This document shows positions 37,701-47,939 of a stretch of 64,000 nucleotides of DNA, piece after piece. This stretch comes from Tillandsia leiboldiana (Eukaryota > Streptophyta > Magnoliopsida > Poales > Bromeliaceae): assembly GCA_029204045.2 (NCBI GenBank), contig CM055063.1, forward strand, positions 35,738,562 to 35,802,561, given 5' to 3'. The notes beneath the pieces were generated by a model that was given only the letters and a program-made list of their open reading frames with translations, made no database searches and was not told where the DNA came from. Positions within the stretch are counted from its first letter, which is position 1. Every line of letters begins with the position of its first letter. The position numbers and the translations under genes are program-made.

Positions 37701-38883
37701 GAAAACGAAGCCTTACCTCTCGTGAACGCGCTTCCACAAAAATCAGCTCAAAATACCATCGGGGTGATCCAGGGTGCCTCACGGACCGAAAAGTGACGGT
37801 GGAAGCCAAAATCCAACAAATGTCGCAGTGCGCCGCGTCGCAGAAAGCGCGCATATCGAGGCCTCTAAAAAATTTGAGAATCCATCACGAAATGCTCCAC
37901 AAGATGAAGAACATTTCCTCTTCAAACCTCAGCTAAAGATGGGCTCGGGAAAGGGCTCAAATCCGCGGCCCAAGAGGAGCTATATATAGCCCAAACCAAA
38001 CAATTGCCAAAATACCATCTGTGTCCCCACATTCGGGCGCCCGAAAGATTCGGGCTGCTACAGGGACCCCAAAATGCACCCCAAACCGTCAAGCCCGAAT
38101 CAATCCTGGAGCGCCACGTGTCCCAAAACAGCAAACACCAATTCGGGCCAATCCCTGAGCGCCACGTGGCACACCGCACAGCGCACAGCGGTGCCAGCCG
38201 CTGCGGTCGCGCCACGTGGCCCGCTCCCGTGCTGACGCGTGGCGCGCCCGTTCGTCAACGCCCGCCACGCCGTACGGTCACCTGCCCGCCGTACGGCCAC
38301 CTGCCCCGGTTACCTGCTCCGCTGCGCTGTGTGCACCCGGCGTACGAAGACCAGCCAACCACAAGATGCCACGTGTCCTCCTCTTCCCGCTGCGCCGAGC
38401 GCGCCTGCCCGCTGCACCGCGCGCCTGCCCGCGCCCGCGCGCCTGCCCGCGCCTGCTCCGCCGCTGCCCGCTGCCGCCGGCGATGCCCGAACGGCCGGAA
38501 CAGTACCCAGCTGCCTCGAAAATCATGCCAAGTCATCCGGGCTCCGAAAAATACAAGTGAATAGCCCATTTTCACCGTTTTCACGCGCTGAATCCAAATC
38601 CGCTGTCCGTTTTGCCAAATTCCAATTCCAAAATTTATCGAAGGCATCCGGAAGGGCGTTTTTAATCCAAATTCCGCACTGAGTCCAATTTTTGATGCCC
38701 GATTCGCGCGAAACCACTTCTAAACAATCGACGGGGTCCCCCAATTACCCCCGTGATCCATTATACACCCGAAATCCATCACTTGTGTCCAAATTGGTGC
38801 AGAAACACCGCCGACATGCCACATAGGCCTCCAGAAGCTGCTGGTCGCACTGTAGAAGCCCTGCAGAGATCCGGGTCACCATA
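34752..38883 (-). repeat. 5' LTR of element C, main part
   Basis: It continues the LTR begun at 25490-25511 after element D and matches 18032-22174 closely end to end. It ends CCGGGTCACCATA (one change from CACCACA) followed by the TSD GACCG. Confidence 0.85.
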
Positions 38884-38888
38884 GACCG

Positions 38889-41800
38889 CTTCTCCCACGC
38901 TCGGGCGCGCCACGCGTCGGCAGCAGAGTGGACCACGTGGCGTGCGGCGGTTGGTCGCTTCGGCTGTTCCCTATTCTGTGATGACGTGTCGCTTGGAGAG
39001 CGATCCGGGCGCTGGATGTGTGGCTGAGATCTGGCGTCTGAAGAATTCGGGCGCCCGAATACTTGGGCCCGAATTGGGCCTTTGTCCTGATTGGGCTGGG
39101 CCTATAAATAGGCTTCCCCTCTCCCTGGTTTCGGGTTTTGGCCTTTTTCTGGAGCTCCCCTCTGCGCTGAGGCCTTCTACACTGTACCCTCCACACTCCG
39201 ACGGATTTTCAGGATTTTTGGAGACTGCGGCTTCGACGTTATCTGCGACGCGGCGCACATCGACTCACCTTGGATTTTTGGCTATTACCGTCGCTCTTCA
39301 GTCCGCGAGGTACACCGGATCGCCCAGATGGAATTTTGAGCCGATTTTCACGTTAGCGCATTCACGAAAGGCAACGCTTCATTTTCCGTGTTGTTCACTT
39401 CTCCACGTTTTGAGTTTTCGGCACTGTTCTTGAGGTGTTTCTGTGACCCCTTTTCCTGTTGTGAGGTTTTGGACAGTGAAGGTTTGTCGATTTTCTATCT
39501 TCACGCTCAGGCATCGGATGGAGGCGTGCCTATAGTCGTTTTGCATCTACACATCGCAAGAAACGTCCTCGTAATTTTTCTGGATTTTACTGCATTTTTT
39601 CGAAGGTAAGAAAATTCCATTTTTTCTGGACAGAGTTGTATAGTTTTTGTACTCGGGAATTTCGAGATGGTCACCTTGTGGATTTTGTAACTTGAGCTAC
39701 AAAACTCGGATTGAGACGTGCAGGTACTCGTTTCGAATGGCTCGACGCGAAGATCGCAGCAGTATTTTTATTTGATTTTTATGAGGATTCTTCGAAGGTG
39801 AGATTTAAGCTTCTTTGGGGTTGTATCCCGCTGTTTTTGCAGTGTAGTGGATTGTCGGCGCCCCGCATTGTATTATTTGTATCTTGGCCTACAGGTGTCG
39901 GAACGGGGCGTATAAATACTCGTTTTGGGGCTACTCGTCGCGAGGATCACAACCGTGAATCTTCTGGAATTTTTGGAGCACTGTACACAGGTGAAAGTTC
40001 CCTTTCCCTCTGCTGGTTTGTTGTAACAGCATGTGCTATTTTGGAAAAACAGCAAGGGTATGTTTGGGGGTATTGATTAGTGAGTTGTGTTGTTTGTTGT
40101 TTGTTGTGGTGTTTCATGTTGGGGTAATGTTGTTTGGAGCCGAGACTTACGCGACATGTTCCGAGGATGCGGGTTCAGCAGATTATGTTAGCAGGTGGCC
40201 ACGCTCTTCACTGACTTCAGCTTTGCCTGCAGAAAGCGTTTCAGGTGGGTGCTTTGTTTCCAGAACCGGTGGACGGTTCTCTAATTCTTTATGTTCGGAT
40301 GCATGCATGTCTAGGGTACATGTTTTGTGATTGAGAGGTAGGTAAGCTTGGTAATGATGATTGTGTAAAAGAACTGCAAGAATAGTATTTATGATGTATA
40401 CTGAGGACTTGCATGATTTGGATATCTATGTTGATGATTATGTAAGCTTACCTAGGATAATGTTACCCTATGTGATTATGTAGCATGCCATGTTAGCACA
40501 TAGCCCTTTATGTGGCTGGTTTATGCGATGGGGCAGGATTATGTAGCTATGTGCGGATTTTACTCTGAGGAGTTATTATGGATCGAGGATTATGGACAGG
40601 TGTAGGCATTGGTGATTTTGGCATGTGGTTTATTTTCTTATATCTTTCTTGAGGACAAATGCATGCTTGTATGGACATATAGTTAGGCCACCTTTCACTG
40701 CTACACTACCTATTGGAACTTGACTTAGGAGAAACCATGTTATCCTTTTCTCCTTCTTTGTTAGTCAGACGGTCTGTGTTGCTCGGGTGCGAGCAGGGGT
40801 CTGGGGTAGTATAGCCGGGACATTGGTGTCTGGGACGGGTTGTGCTGGATTGCGGTTGGCAGGGTTTTGCGGTGACCGCGGACTTTGGGCGGTTGACCGG
40901 AGGTCGGTTATAGGACTTGATTATAGACGGTAGGGTATTGCGGTAACCGCGGATATTGGGCGGTTGACCGGATATTTATTTATGCATCAGATTGGGTACC
41001 AGATTTCTCTATTAGACGGAGTTTCCCACTTATTGAGTACTTTTGCATCTGATTGAGGGCCGAGGCTTTCTTTAGTGGTTGGGGTTTCCCACTTTGATCA
41101 AAGTCATGATCCAGTCCTGCTTACAGTGATACTTTACTCGTGTGGGTCGCTCCCCTCAAGTGCCACTCCTGAGTGTGCGATATACATATTTTGAGTCCTT
41201 TAGACTCCTATCCCTTATCAGTGTTATGCGTTGGCCAGCATACCCGATTTGTCAGGCACAGCAGGCAGTACTAGTTTTACTGGTGGCACAAGATTGGGTT
41301 ATTACAGGCAATTACTTTACTGTTGCACTCGTGTCAGGGGGACTGAGTGGAGTCTAGTAGCTGTGTTTAGACCAGTGCTAGTGTTGTTGGGAGCCGTTTG
41401 GTTTGACGGTGGTCCCGTGTCGTTGTGAGTACTATGACCGTTGTGTGAGAGGTTGAGCATCTTGAGTCTACCCGTTCTGAGAGAGAGAGCGTGGATTTCG
41501 ACTATAGCCTGCATGAGCCACTACTCGATAGCGAGTTAGTCCATTTGGACACCCTACGTAATTCCTGCCCGGCAGTGGGAGGTGGTTGTAGGTGGGCGCA
41601 GGTTTGACTGGACCAGATGTGGCAGTCAGCTCGATTGGGTCGATTGTGCACCTCATGTGCTAGTGGTTGCATACCATTCTTTGGTTCTCCGCTTTTGAGC
41701 ATTTAGATAGAGGCATGGTAGCTGTTGAGGGGTCTCCAGCTTTCTTATTCAGTTTTTACTGCATTGGTTATCTTATGCCTCTAGTGGACTTAGTGGGCAG

Positions 41801-42373
41801 ATCGTCGGGCCTGGTGGCGATACCCACCGAGAACTCCCTTTTTGGTGTAGTTCTCACACCCGTTGGGGGTTTTCCCCCTCCTTTTCTTTTCTCTTCTTTG
41901 TTTTGCAGAGTCTTAGCGGGTGTTGTTGATTCTGCGGTTGTTGATCGAGGCGAGGGAGTCGCGAGCTAGATCCCTACCCGTCGTTGGAGAGTAGTGGTAC
42001 CCCCTTCAGAGGAGATCTTCATTAGATTAGTTATTTTATTTCCTCTTTTGAGAGACTGTTGTAGTGAGGATATGTAATGTATTGAGAGCCTGTACACTGA
42101 TGTATTTATTGGAGATACCTCCCTGTTGAGTTCTGGGCTTTGTATCTGAGGATATTGTATGATTATCAGGTTTGGGAGATGGACATTATTGTATTATTCC
42201 CAGTTGTACAGTGGTTGATTTTAGTTTTACAGCAGATTTTTATTTATAGCTCTGATATTTGTTAGTTGTAGTACCTTTTCTTGCAGGTTGGACGCTTCGT
42301 CTGTGCGGGGTTTTGCATAGGCGGCGGATCTGTTGGCGAGCCCGGGTTGCAGTTTCGACCCCGGGGCGTGACA
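38889..42373 (+). repeat. 5' LTR of element E, second part
   Basis: It continues the LTR begun at 17292-18031. It carries the palindrome ATTCGGGCGCCCGAAT (39045-39060), TATAAATA (39103-39110) and the stem-loop near 41829-41855. It ends CCCCGGGGCGTGACA. Confidence 0.8.
39045..39110 (+). promoter_or_regulatory. Core promoter of LTR E
   Basis: A 16-bp perfect palindrome (39045-39060) and a TATA box (39103-39110) are separated by 42 bp. Confidence 0.65.
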
Positions 42374-42381
42374 GATTAGGT

Positions 42382-42394
42382 TGGTATCAGAGCC
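42382..42394 (+). other. Primer binding site of element E
   Basis: TGGTATCAGAGCC lies eight bases after the LTR end and matches initiator tRNA-Met. Confidence 0.85.
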
Positions 42395-43550
42395 TAGGTT
42401 GTAGGTCATGGTGGACTTAGAAACCCTAGGCTTATGGTTTGACCCTTGGATGACCTCGTGAGAGTCGTGATTTATAGCGAAAGTCCTGATTGAGTTTGGC
42501 ATGTTTATTCTCCTAAGTGATTATGTTGGCTGCAGACAACATAATGCTGTGGAACGGGTGACATGCTTTAGACTTTCGCTGGATTGGGTCTAGCGTTGTT
42601 GTGTTCTGTTTTGCAGTTTCGTCGTGGCGAGCTGTGTCTCCCCGACGCTGGGTTTTGACCCGTGTGCATCCTGTCACAGCAGTTGAGCTTGAGCGGTTGG
42701 TTTTGGGCCGGATACCCGGATTGAGGTCAGAGAGCTCCGGACCCAGATGACAGGATCGGCAGAGGCATATCAGCAGCGGAGTGAGCAGCTGGTTTGGGTG
42801 ACACTGTTGTCGGAGCAGCGGGCAGCTCGACAGTGCTTTCTTTCTGAGATCACCTTGTTGCAGTATCCTCAGCGGCAGTGATTTCTGTGGCGCCGATGGA
42901 GCACTGAGTAACCCCCTCCGTGCCAACGTTTAGTGCCGAGGCACCGAGGCAGGGTGGATAATTGACAGCAGAGGAGCTGTGGGGCATGTTTGATTGAGTG
43001 AACTAGATTTGGCAGATGAACCACCCCGACTCGTAAGATTGAGTTAGAGCCTTTGGAGGCAGAGTCGTGGTTGGTGGTGATGGAGTGACTACTTGAGAGC
43101 CTCCCTGTTCTAGAGAGTTTATGCAGTTGTTGAACTACACGCTCCAGGTTTTGAGGGACGAGACGCATAGGATATGTGTGACTGGGAGTGGATTGCGCCA
43201 GGATACCTTTCAGTTTATTCGGTTCCTCTAGTTTGGATTATGGGTGCCTCGATGGAGTAGGCATTGTGTGTGGAGCGTGGCGCTGCAGTTCCTTTGGATA
43301 GGGATCTGCCGCCAGAGGCGAGTTCTGGATATTGGCGCTTGGCGCCGGGTGATGGAGGATAGATCGGTCGACAGAGACATTTCTGATTTCTTTTTCCAGG
43401 ATAACGGGTTCCAGAGATGCCAGAGATCGGGTGGACCCCGATGGTAGCATCAGCATCTACATCAGAGTGGCGCGGCGGTAGCATGGATTGGTAATCTGCG
43501 GAGGGCCGCATTCGTCGCCCTAGTGTGTGCAGAGACAGAGGTTGTGCTCC
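42395..43550 (+). pseudogene. Decayed gag of element E
   Basis: Parallel to the gag start and capsid region of C and D, it reads ELERLVLGRIPGLRSE, then CVTGSGL, QDTFQFI and ALCVERGAAV-like pieces, with many stops and frameshifts. The last 100 bp align with the zinc-knuckle region of D. It is cut off at about 43550, where the LTR of G begins. Confidence 0.6.
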
Positions 43551-43621
43551 CTATCTCTTACATACACTACTTACTTAATTCTACTTATGTGTAATTTATT
43601 GGATATTGTCCAGGTGTGACA
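43551..43621 (-). repeat. 71-bp remnant of the 5' LTR of element G
   Basis: It matches 3274-3344 with about seven differences and ends GTCCAGGTGTGACA. It is followed by the TSD CATTT. Confidence 0.8.
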
Positions 43622-43654
43622 CATTTCTGGCTGGTGATTAGCTCTGATACCAAC

Positions 43655-43830
43655 TGTGACGTCCAAACTTTCAGGGGGTCATCCATCCTAGAACTACTAT
43701 AGCTCTAACACGCTCAACCATCTTAACCTCTTGAATTTTGCTACCACCCTAAATATTATAGCCGGATTAAGAGTTTTAATCCTATTTATATTTTATATAT
43801 ATGACTAATCCAAATATTAGGGGTGTCACA
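43655..43830 (-). repeat. TRIM LTR copy 3
   Basis: It begins TGTGACGTCC and ends GGGGTGTCACA on the plus strand. On the minus strand it is followed by TGGTATCAGAGCT (43640-43652). The outer flank is AAAGT (43831-43835). Confidence 0.8.
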
Positions 43831-43835
43831 AAAGT

Positions 43836-43966
43836 TGTATTTAGAAAGAAACCAAAAGAGTATATGTTGTATTTGAAGATAATATGTAGTCATTTTGGTA
43901 TAGGATGTATGAAGTAAATTTGTAAGCATTTTAGTATATATATATTAGTGTCCATGTTATCTCACG
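43836..43966. other. AT-rich host DNA, nothing recognised
   Basis: This short AT-rich stretch lies between the TRIM and the MULE-like element. No feature is seen. Confidence 0.5.
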
Positions 43967-44165
43967 TAAAAAAAAGGGGCAATTTCTTACATACCCCTAA
44001 AAATTTTACTGTTTTTAGATTTACCCCTCTTAGAAGGCTAATATTAAAACTACCCTTCTTACGTTCCAACTTCTTTCCAAAATACCCCTGAAGTTAAACT
44101 CTGTTAGTGTACTGTTTGGAACTGCCGTTATCTGTGTGTAATTACTATTTTGCCCTTTCAAATAT

Positions 44166-44396
44166 ACCCTAAACCCTAAACCCCTAAACCCTAAAAACCC
44201 TAAACCCTAAACCCTAAACCCTAAAACCCTAAACCCTAAACCCTAAAACCCTAAAAAATCCTAAACCCTAAACCCTAAAACCCTAAACCCTAAACCCTAG
44301 AACCCTAAAAACCCCTAAACCCTAAACCCTAAAACCCTAAACCCTAAACCCTAAAACCCTAAAAAATTCTAAACCCTAAACCCTAAACTCTAAACC
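44166..44396 (+). repeat. Interstitial telomere-like (CCCTAAA)n array
   Basis: About 230 bp of CCCTAAA units with variants. A 22-bp higher-order unit, CCCTAAA twice plus CCCTAAAA, recurs several times, with occasional CCCTAAAAAATCC interruptions. It is Arabidopsis-type and degenerate, so it is not a chromosome end. It lies inside the MULE-like element. Confidence 0.9.
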
Positions 44397-44464
44397 CGGA
44401 CAAAATAGGTATATCTGATAGTTTTCAACTCCGATTATTATTTAACTCTAGTTTAACCCTAGTT

Positions 44465-45754
44465 TGTTGGGTTATATGTAATAATGGATCTAAATAGGGG
44501 AAAAAAACACCTAGAGGGGGGTGAATAGGTGTAAACAATAAACACTCAAAAAATCATTGCGTAATAAAAACCCAAAGCGGAAATAAAAATGAACACGCAA
44601 GATTTTTACGTGGAAAACTCCAAACCGGAGTAAAAAACCACGGGACCGATAACACGGTGAAATCCACTAGAATTAAACACGTACAAGGTGATATACCGTA
44701 CTCACAAACGACTCAACCTTTTCCATACGCTCCTAGTTGATCTTCTCCGCTCGCTCCGCAACGCGTCTCGAATCCACGATCTGCGTCCAACGCCGAATCC
44801 ACGGCGTCCAACGTCGAGTCCACGACGTCTGACCGAATCCACGGTCTTCACCCAGTAGCACGCTTCGAATCCACGAATGTACCTCGCTCCGAATCCACGA
44901 GAGCGGTTGCACCTTGAATCCACAAGGCCACGCGAGTCCACGCGCCGATTTTGGGGTAAATCGTTGTTTTTGGGTGGTGATGATCCGCCGAATACTTAGA
45001 TCAAAGATAGATAGGAAATACCATCTAAGTATTCATTAGTTTGATTCAACTCAAGATGTGAGTATGAAAACCTAGAATCAAACTAATCAATATAGATGAA
45101 GAAACATAGAGTAATATCTAATGATTTCCTTTCTTCTCTATATGTGGATCTTAGGCCGTATAAGATGATATTTGATTATGACGGCTCTATGTGGATTATT
45201 TGGATTAACCCTAGAAAAAGAATCATAGGGTCTATTTATAGGTTAGAAACCCTAGGAAGAAGATAAGGATAAAAAACTGTCCGTTTCTGAAAATTTTCAC
45301 GACGGCGATCCGGATCGGATTTACTGTGATCCGGATCGTCGTAACGAGTCAGCCAATTCCAGAAAAATAGTGTTCGAGATCCGGATTGAATTTCCCGATC
45401 CGGATCGTTCATGTATTTCAGCAAATTCCCATGTTCGGGATCCGGATCGAAATGACTATGATCCGGATCGGATTTGCCAATGAACAAGCACCCTTCGGGA
45501 TCCGGATCGGACTCTCTGATCCGGATCCTGAACATGTCCCATGTTCAGTTCTTGATTTTTATGCAATAAAAAATTCTTCCAAGTGTTTCTACACTACAAG
45601 AAGTATTCGGATCACCATTAATCTTTAGTTAAACTTATCTGATCCTTTTGAATTCTTCTTTCTTGAGATTGAGGTATATGATCCAAACTTCATTCATCTT
45701 CAATCTTCAAGACTTAACACTTTCACGAAATGCGCCAAAACAAAATCCGTAACA
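44465..45754 (-). repeat. 3' LTR of the copia element
   Basis: It begins TGTTACGGATTTTG and ends ATAACCCAACA on the minus strand. It contains repeated GATCCGGATC palindromes at 45305-45530. Confidence 0.9.
45305..45530 (-). promoter_or_regulatory. Cluster of GATCCGGATC palindromes in LTR
   Basis: Eight copies or near-copies occur in pairs about 20-40 bp apart. The same cluster is at 53170-53396 in the other LTR. The minus-strand open frame full of DPD residues is a translation of this array, not a gene. Confidence 0.7.
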
Positions 45755-45771
45755 ATCTCTCCCTTTGGCGG
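45755..45771 (-). other. Polypurine tract of the copia element
   Basis: The minus strand reads CCGCCAAAGGGAGAGAT before the LTR start TGTTACGG. Confidence 0.8.
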
Positions 45772-46471
45772 TTTCGTGACAAAACACAGATCCACTAAAG
45801 AAAATTCAAAAAAGATATTTTTGTTGCTATCACCATACAACAAAAATTTACAATGGAGATCCAATACAATAGATAAACTCCTAAAACAGACTCTAGACTT
45901 AGACATCTGTACTCTCTGCAAAAAGAAATCATTTTTGACAAAACGAAATCGTTAGATACCTCAAGAATATTTAGCATTCAAAACCTAACAGAGATAGAGT
46001 TTATGCTCACCATGACATTGAGTAATTCAGATATGTAATAAGATCACAATCAAACACTGACATATCTTCTAAGCAATAAGATTCCAAATATCATAACTTT
46101 GCTTTGTTAGTAATCAAACAACTTGTTAGTAATAATACATGTCCAAATAGTTAGTCGAATAGTTAGTAGGGACATGCAACAAATCACAAGATAAAAACCA
46201 GAAGTTGTGATACTTACCTTTCACCAAAGCCAAAGTTTTTTCAAAGTTCTCACCAAAAGTCAAGGTTTGTTCAAAGTTCTCACAACCACATTGTATCAAT
46301 GTCTCAACTGTTTATACTTCTCTCTCCCTCTTTTTGTCACAAAAATTAGCCAAAGATTACAAAACACAAGGAGAGTTAAAAAGTTCAACATAAAGAAACT
46401 TTAGAGCTGAATAAAATAACATAAATGCAAGAACTTAGAAACCTGCAAAAGAAGGATTAGAAACAAAAACT

Positions 46472-47923
46472 TTATGCAGAGTCGTCGGAACTGATACACC
46501 CAAGCTTCTGAAACATTTTCTTGATCCGTTTGTTCATAGAAGCTTGCTCCTTCTTAACTTCTCTAAGATTTTGGACCATCAAAGCTTGTTCTTTCTTAAC
46601 TTCTTTGAGATCCTCTTTCATTTCAGCGAGCTCAATAGACATGCGTTCTTGCTCGTTTGAGAGTCGCTGTTGTTCCTTAAAGATTGAGCTAACCGACGCA
46701 TCATCATCAGACGTTGATGGTGGTGCTGGTTGCGCTGCCGGTGCAGAAGTTGTTGCTTGTTGTTGTGCTCTTTGTCGGTGAGGAGGTATTATCGATTCAT
46801 CTGGCTTCGTCGAGAGGGACTTCACAATTGTCGTCTCATTGATTGTGCCCAAACTGTACATATATGAGCTTGTACTGGTGTCGACTTTAAACTTTCTAAG
46901 GATGCGCATAATTATCATTGGATAGGGGAGTCTCTCTGTGGGATGAGAATGTTCCACATAACGCGCCATCCTCGACCAAATGAGGTAAGGAATGTTTAAG
47001 TTCGCTCCCATTGATGCTGCGGGGTGTCCAAGAAGATAAAGAAATAACATCCTGTCCCATCGAAGAACCTTCGTATTCATGTTTGGAAGGATATTGTAGC
47101 AGACAATGAAGTTTATATAGCGATACTCTGTTCGAAGTTCTTTTGAGAAAACAGAGTTTCCTGTCGACCGAGTATCTGGAAGACATATTCCATCAACCAC
47201 TACTCTCCAAGAGTTGTCGTTGAAGACTTGAGTTTTCAGATAATGAGCTCCATCAACTCTTGCCTTCATCCCTAACACCTCCCCAATCAATTGAGGGGTG
47301 ACTTTGATCTTGATATTCTTGACCAATGTGTGAAATTCTCGACGTCCTTGGTCCTGATTGACTAGACTAGAAGCATTCTGATAGAACATCCGTACTGAGT
47401 GAGGACAATACCCAGTATTCTCAGTGAAGTTGCATATGGGACCAAGACCGGCCTGGTCAAACAAAGTCCAAAAGAGTGTAGACCGTTCCTTCATTGCATT
47501 GACATCGACATGTCTTTCGCCAATGCATTCCCTCTTCTCAAAATCTTTGATTCTTGCGGAGCTGATGAAGTCCTGTGGAGGAGGCTGGCTGGCAACTGGT
47601 TGCTCAATGGAAATTCCCTGAGCACTGCCTCTCTTTCTTGCACCAGTTTTTCTTTTTGTTCCAATTGGACTTGGTTCCATTGGCGCTTTCCCTTTTTCAG
47701 CTGCAGTGGCCGGAGCCTTTGAGGTTTCAGCAGGGGCTTTCCCTTTGGAGACAATTGGAATAGTTCCCTCGATTTCGATGTTATCCCAGTCAATCGAGGC
47801 CGTCTCTGATTCAGTGTCAGAATCATCCTTAGTTTTCTTCGCTTTCTTGGCCCTCTTGGGCTTGACAGTGTCTCTCGTATGTACCATAGCAGCCAGAAGG
47901 AAAATGATCCACGTGATCACCAT
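46472..47923 (-). CDS. Intact accessory (env-like/plant-transposon-type) ORF of the copia element
   Basis: This 483-codon frame lies between pol and the 3' LTR, the place where sireviruses carry an env-like ORF. The frame opens with a hydrophobic stretch (TWIIFLLAA). An internal Met at 47887 would instead give a lysine-rich start (KPKRAKKAKK). A Ser/Pro/Lys-rich linker to about residue 130 follows, then a folded region of about 150-370 (IGEVLGM, LLGHPAASMGANLNIPYLIW, MRILRKF). This is similar as I recall it to the plant-specific retroelement domain named putative plant transposon protein. A predicted coiled coil of about residues 405-470 (many E, K and L) ends the protein. Function is unknown. 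It is the only long undamaged frame in the window. I have not proved that it encodes an envelope. Confidence 0.65.
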   Translation of the reverse strand: MVITWIIFLLAAMVHTRDTVKPKRAKKAKKTKDDSDTESETASIDWDNIEIEGTIPIVSKGKAPAETSKAPATAAEKGKAPMEPSPIGTKRKTGARKRGSAQGISIEQPVASQPPPQDFISSARIKDFEKRECIGERHVDVNAMKERSTLFWTLFDQAGLGPICNFTENTGYCPHSVRMFYQNASSLVNQDQGRREFHTLVKNIKIKVTPQLIGEVLGMKARVDGAHYLKTQVFNDNSWRVVVDGICLPDTRSTGNSVFSKELRTEYRYINFIVCYNILPNMNTKVLRWDRMLFLYLLGHPAASMGANLNIPYLIWSRMARYVEHSHPTERLPYPMIIMRILRKFKVDTSTSSYMYSLGTINETTIVKSLSTKPDESIIPPHRQRAQQQATTSAPAAQPAPPSTSDDDASVSSIFKEQQRLSNEQERMSIELAEMKEDLKEVKKEQALMVQNLREVKKEQASMNKRIKKMFQKLGCISSDDSA

Positions 47924-47939
47924 TGCTATTGGTTTCTTG

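Larger units (their letters stand above)
18032..38883 (-). mobile_element. LTR retrotransposon C, complete ends, split by element D
   Basis: The 3' LTR is 18032-22174, the internal region 22175-25489, and the 5' LTR 25490-25511 plus 34752-38883. The TSD GACCG is at 18027-18031 and 38884-38888. Without D the element is about 11.6 kb, of which 8.3 kb is LTR. The LTRs agree closely by eye over their whole length. The internal region holds only fragments of gag and pol, so it is non-autonomous. It is inserted in the 5' LTR of E, a relative with the opposite orientation. Confidence 0.85.
17292..43550 (+). mobile_element. LTR retrotransposon E: split 5' LTR plus truncated internal region
   Basis: The 5' LTR is 17292-18031 plus 38889-42373 (4225 bp once element C and one TSD copy are removed). 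A perfect primer site follows at 42382, then a decayed gag to about 43550. The remainder (pol and 3' LTR) is absent, and the sequence switches directly to the LTR of element G. The 5' end follows GTTTG (17287-17291), whose partner copy is lost. Confidence 0.75.
2630..43621 (-). mobile_element. Ty3/gypsy chromovirus-like element G, heavily nested and partly deleted
   Basis: Its coding strand is minus. At the left is its 3' LTR (2630-3344), then a polypurine tract, then pol pieces at 3345-3530, 7264-7429 and 10671-11592. At the right only 71 bp of the 5' LTR remain (about 43551-43621). CATTT at 2625-2629 and 43622-43626 is the TSD, and joining the flanks restores continuous TRIM spacer sequence. 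Reverse transcriptase, protease, gag and the primer site are missing. They were lost in a deletion ending near 43551, after the other elements had inserted. Confidence 0.8.
1855..43835 (-). mobile_element. TRIM-like mini retrotransposon (3 LTRs) split by a 41-kb nested insertion
   Basis: Three copies of a 177-bp LTR (1860-2036, 2259-2435, 43655-43830) alternate with about 224 bp of non-coding spacer. Each spacer ends, on the minus strand, in a primer binding site close to TGGTATCAGAGC (initiator tRNA-Met) just inside the LTR. The outer LTRs are flanked by AAAGT at 1855-1859 and 43831-43835, a 5-bp TSD. The element is therefore LTR-spacer-LTR-spacer-LTR, a tandem form known for terminal-repeat retrotransposons in miniature. 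The second spacer is cut at 2629/43622 by the gypsy element G. It has no coding capacity and would need enzymes in trans. Confidence 0.8.

Noticed and set aside
44166..44396. True chromosome end (telomere)
   Set aside because: The array is short, degenerate, and continues into unrelated sequence on both sides within a TIR element.
45236..45628. Frames with DPD/IRI repeats in the copia LTRs
   Set aside because: They are translations of the GATCCGGATC palindrome array. The same frame occurs in both LTRs and has no homology to a protein I know.
46472..47923. A host gene captured between transposons
   Set aside because: Its position between the pol remnant and the polypurine tract within matched LTRs, and its domain type, point to a retroelement ORF. 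I could not run a search to exclude a host origin completely.
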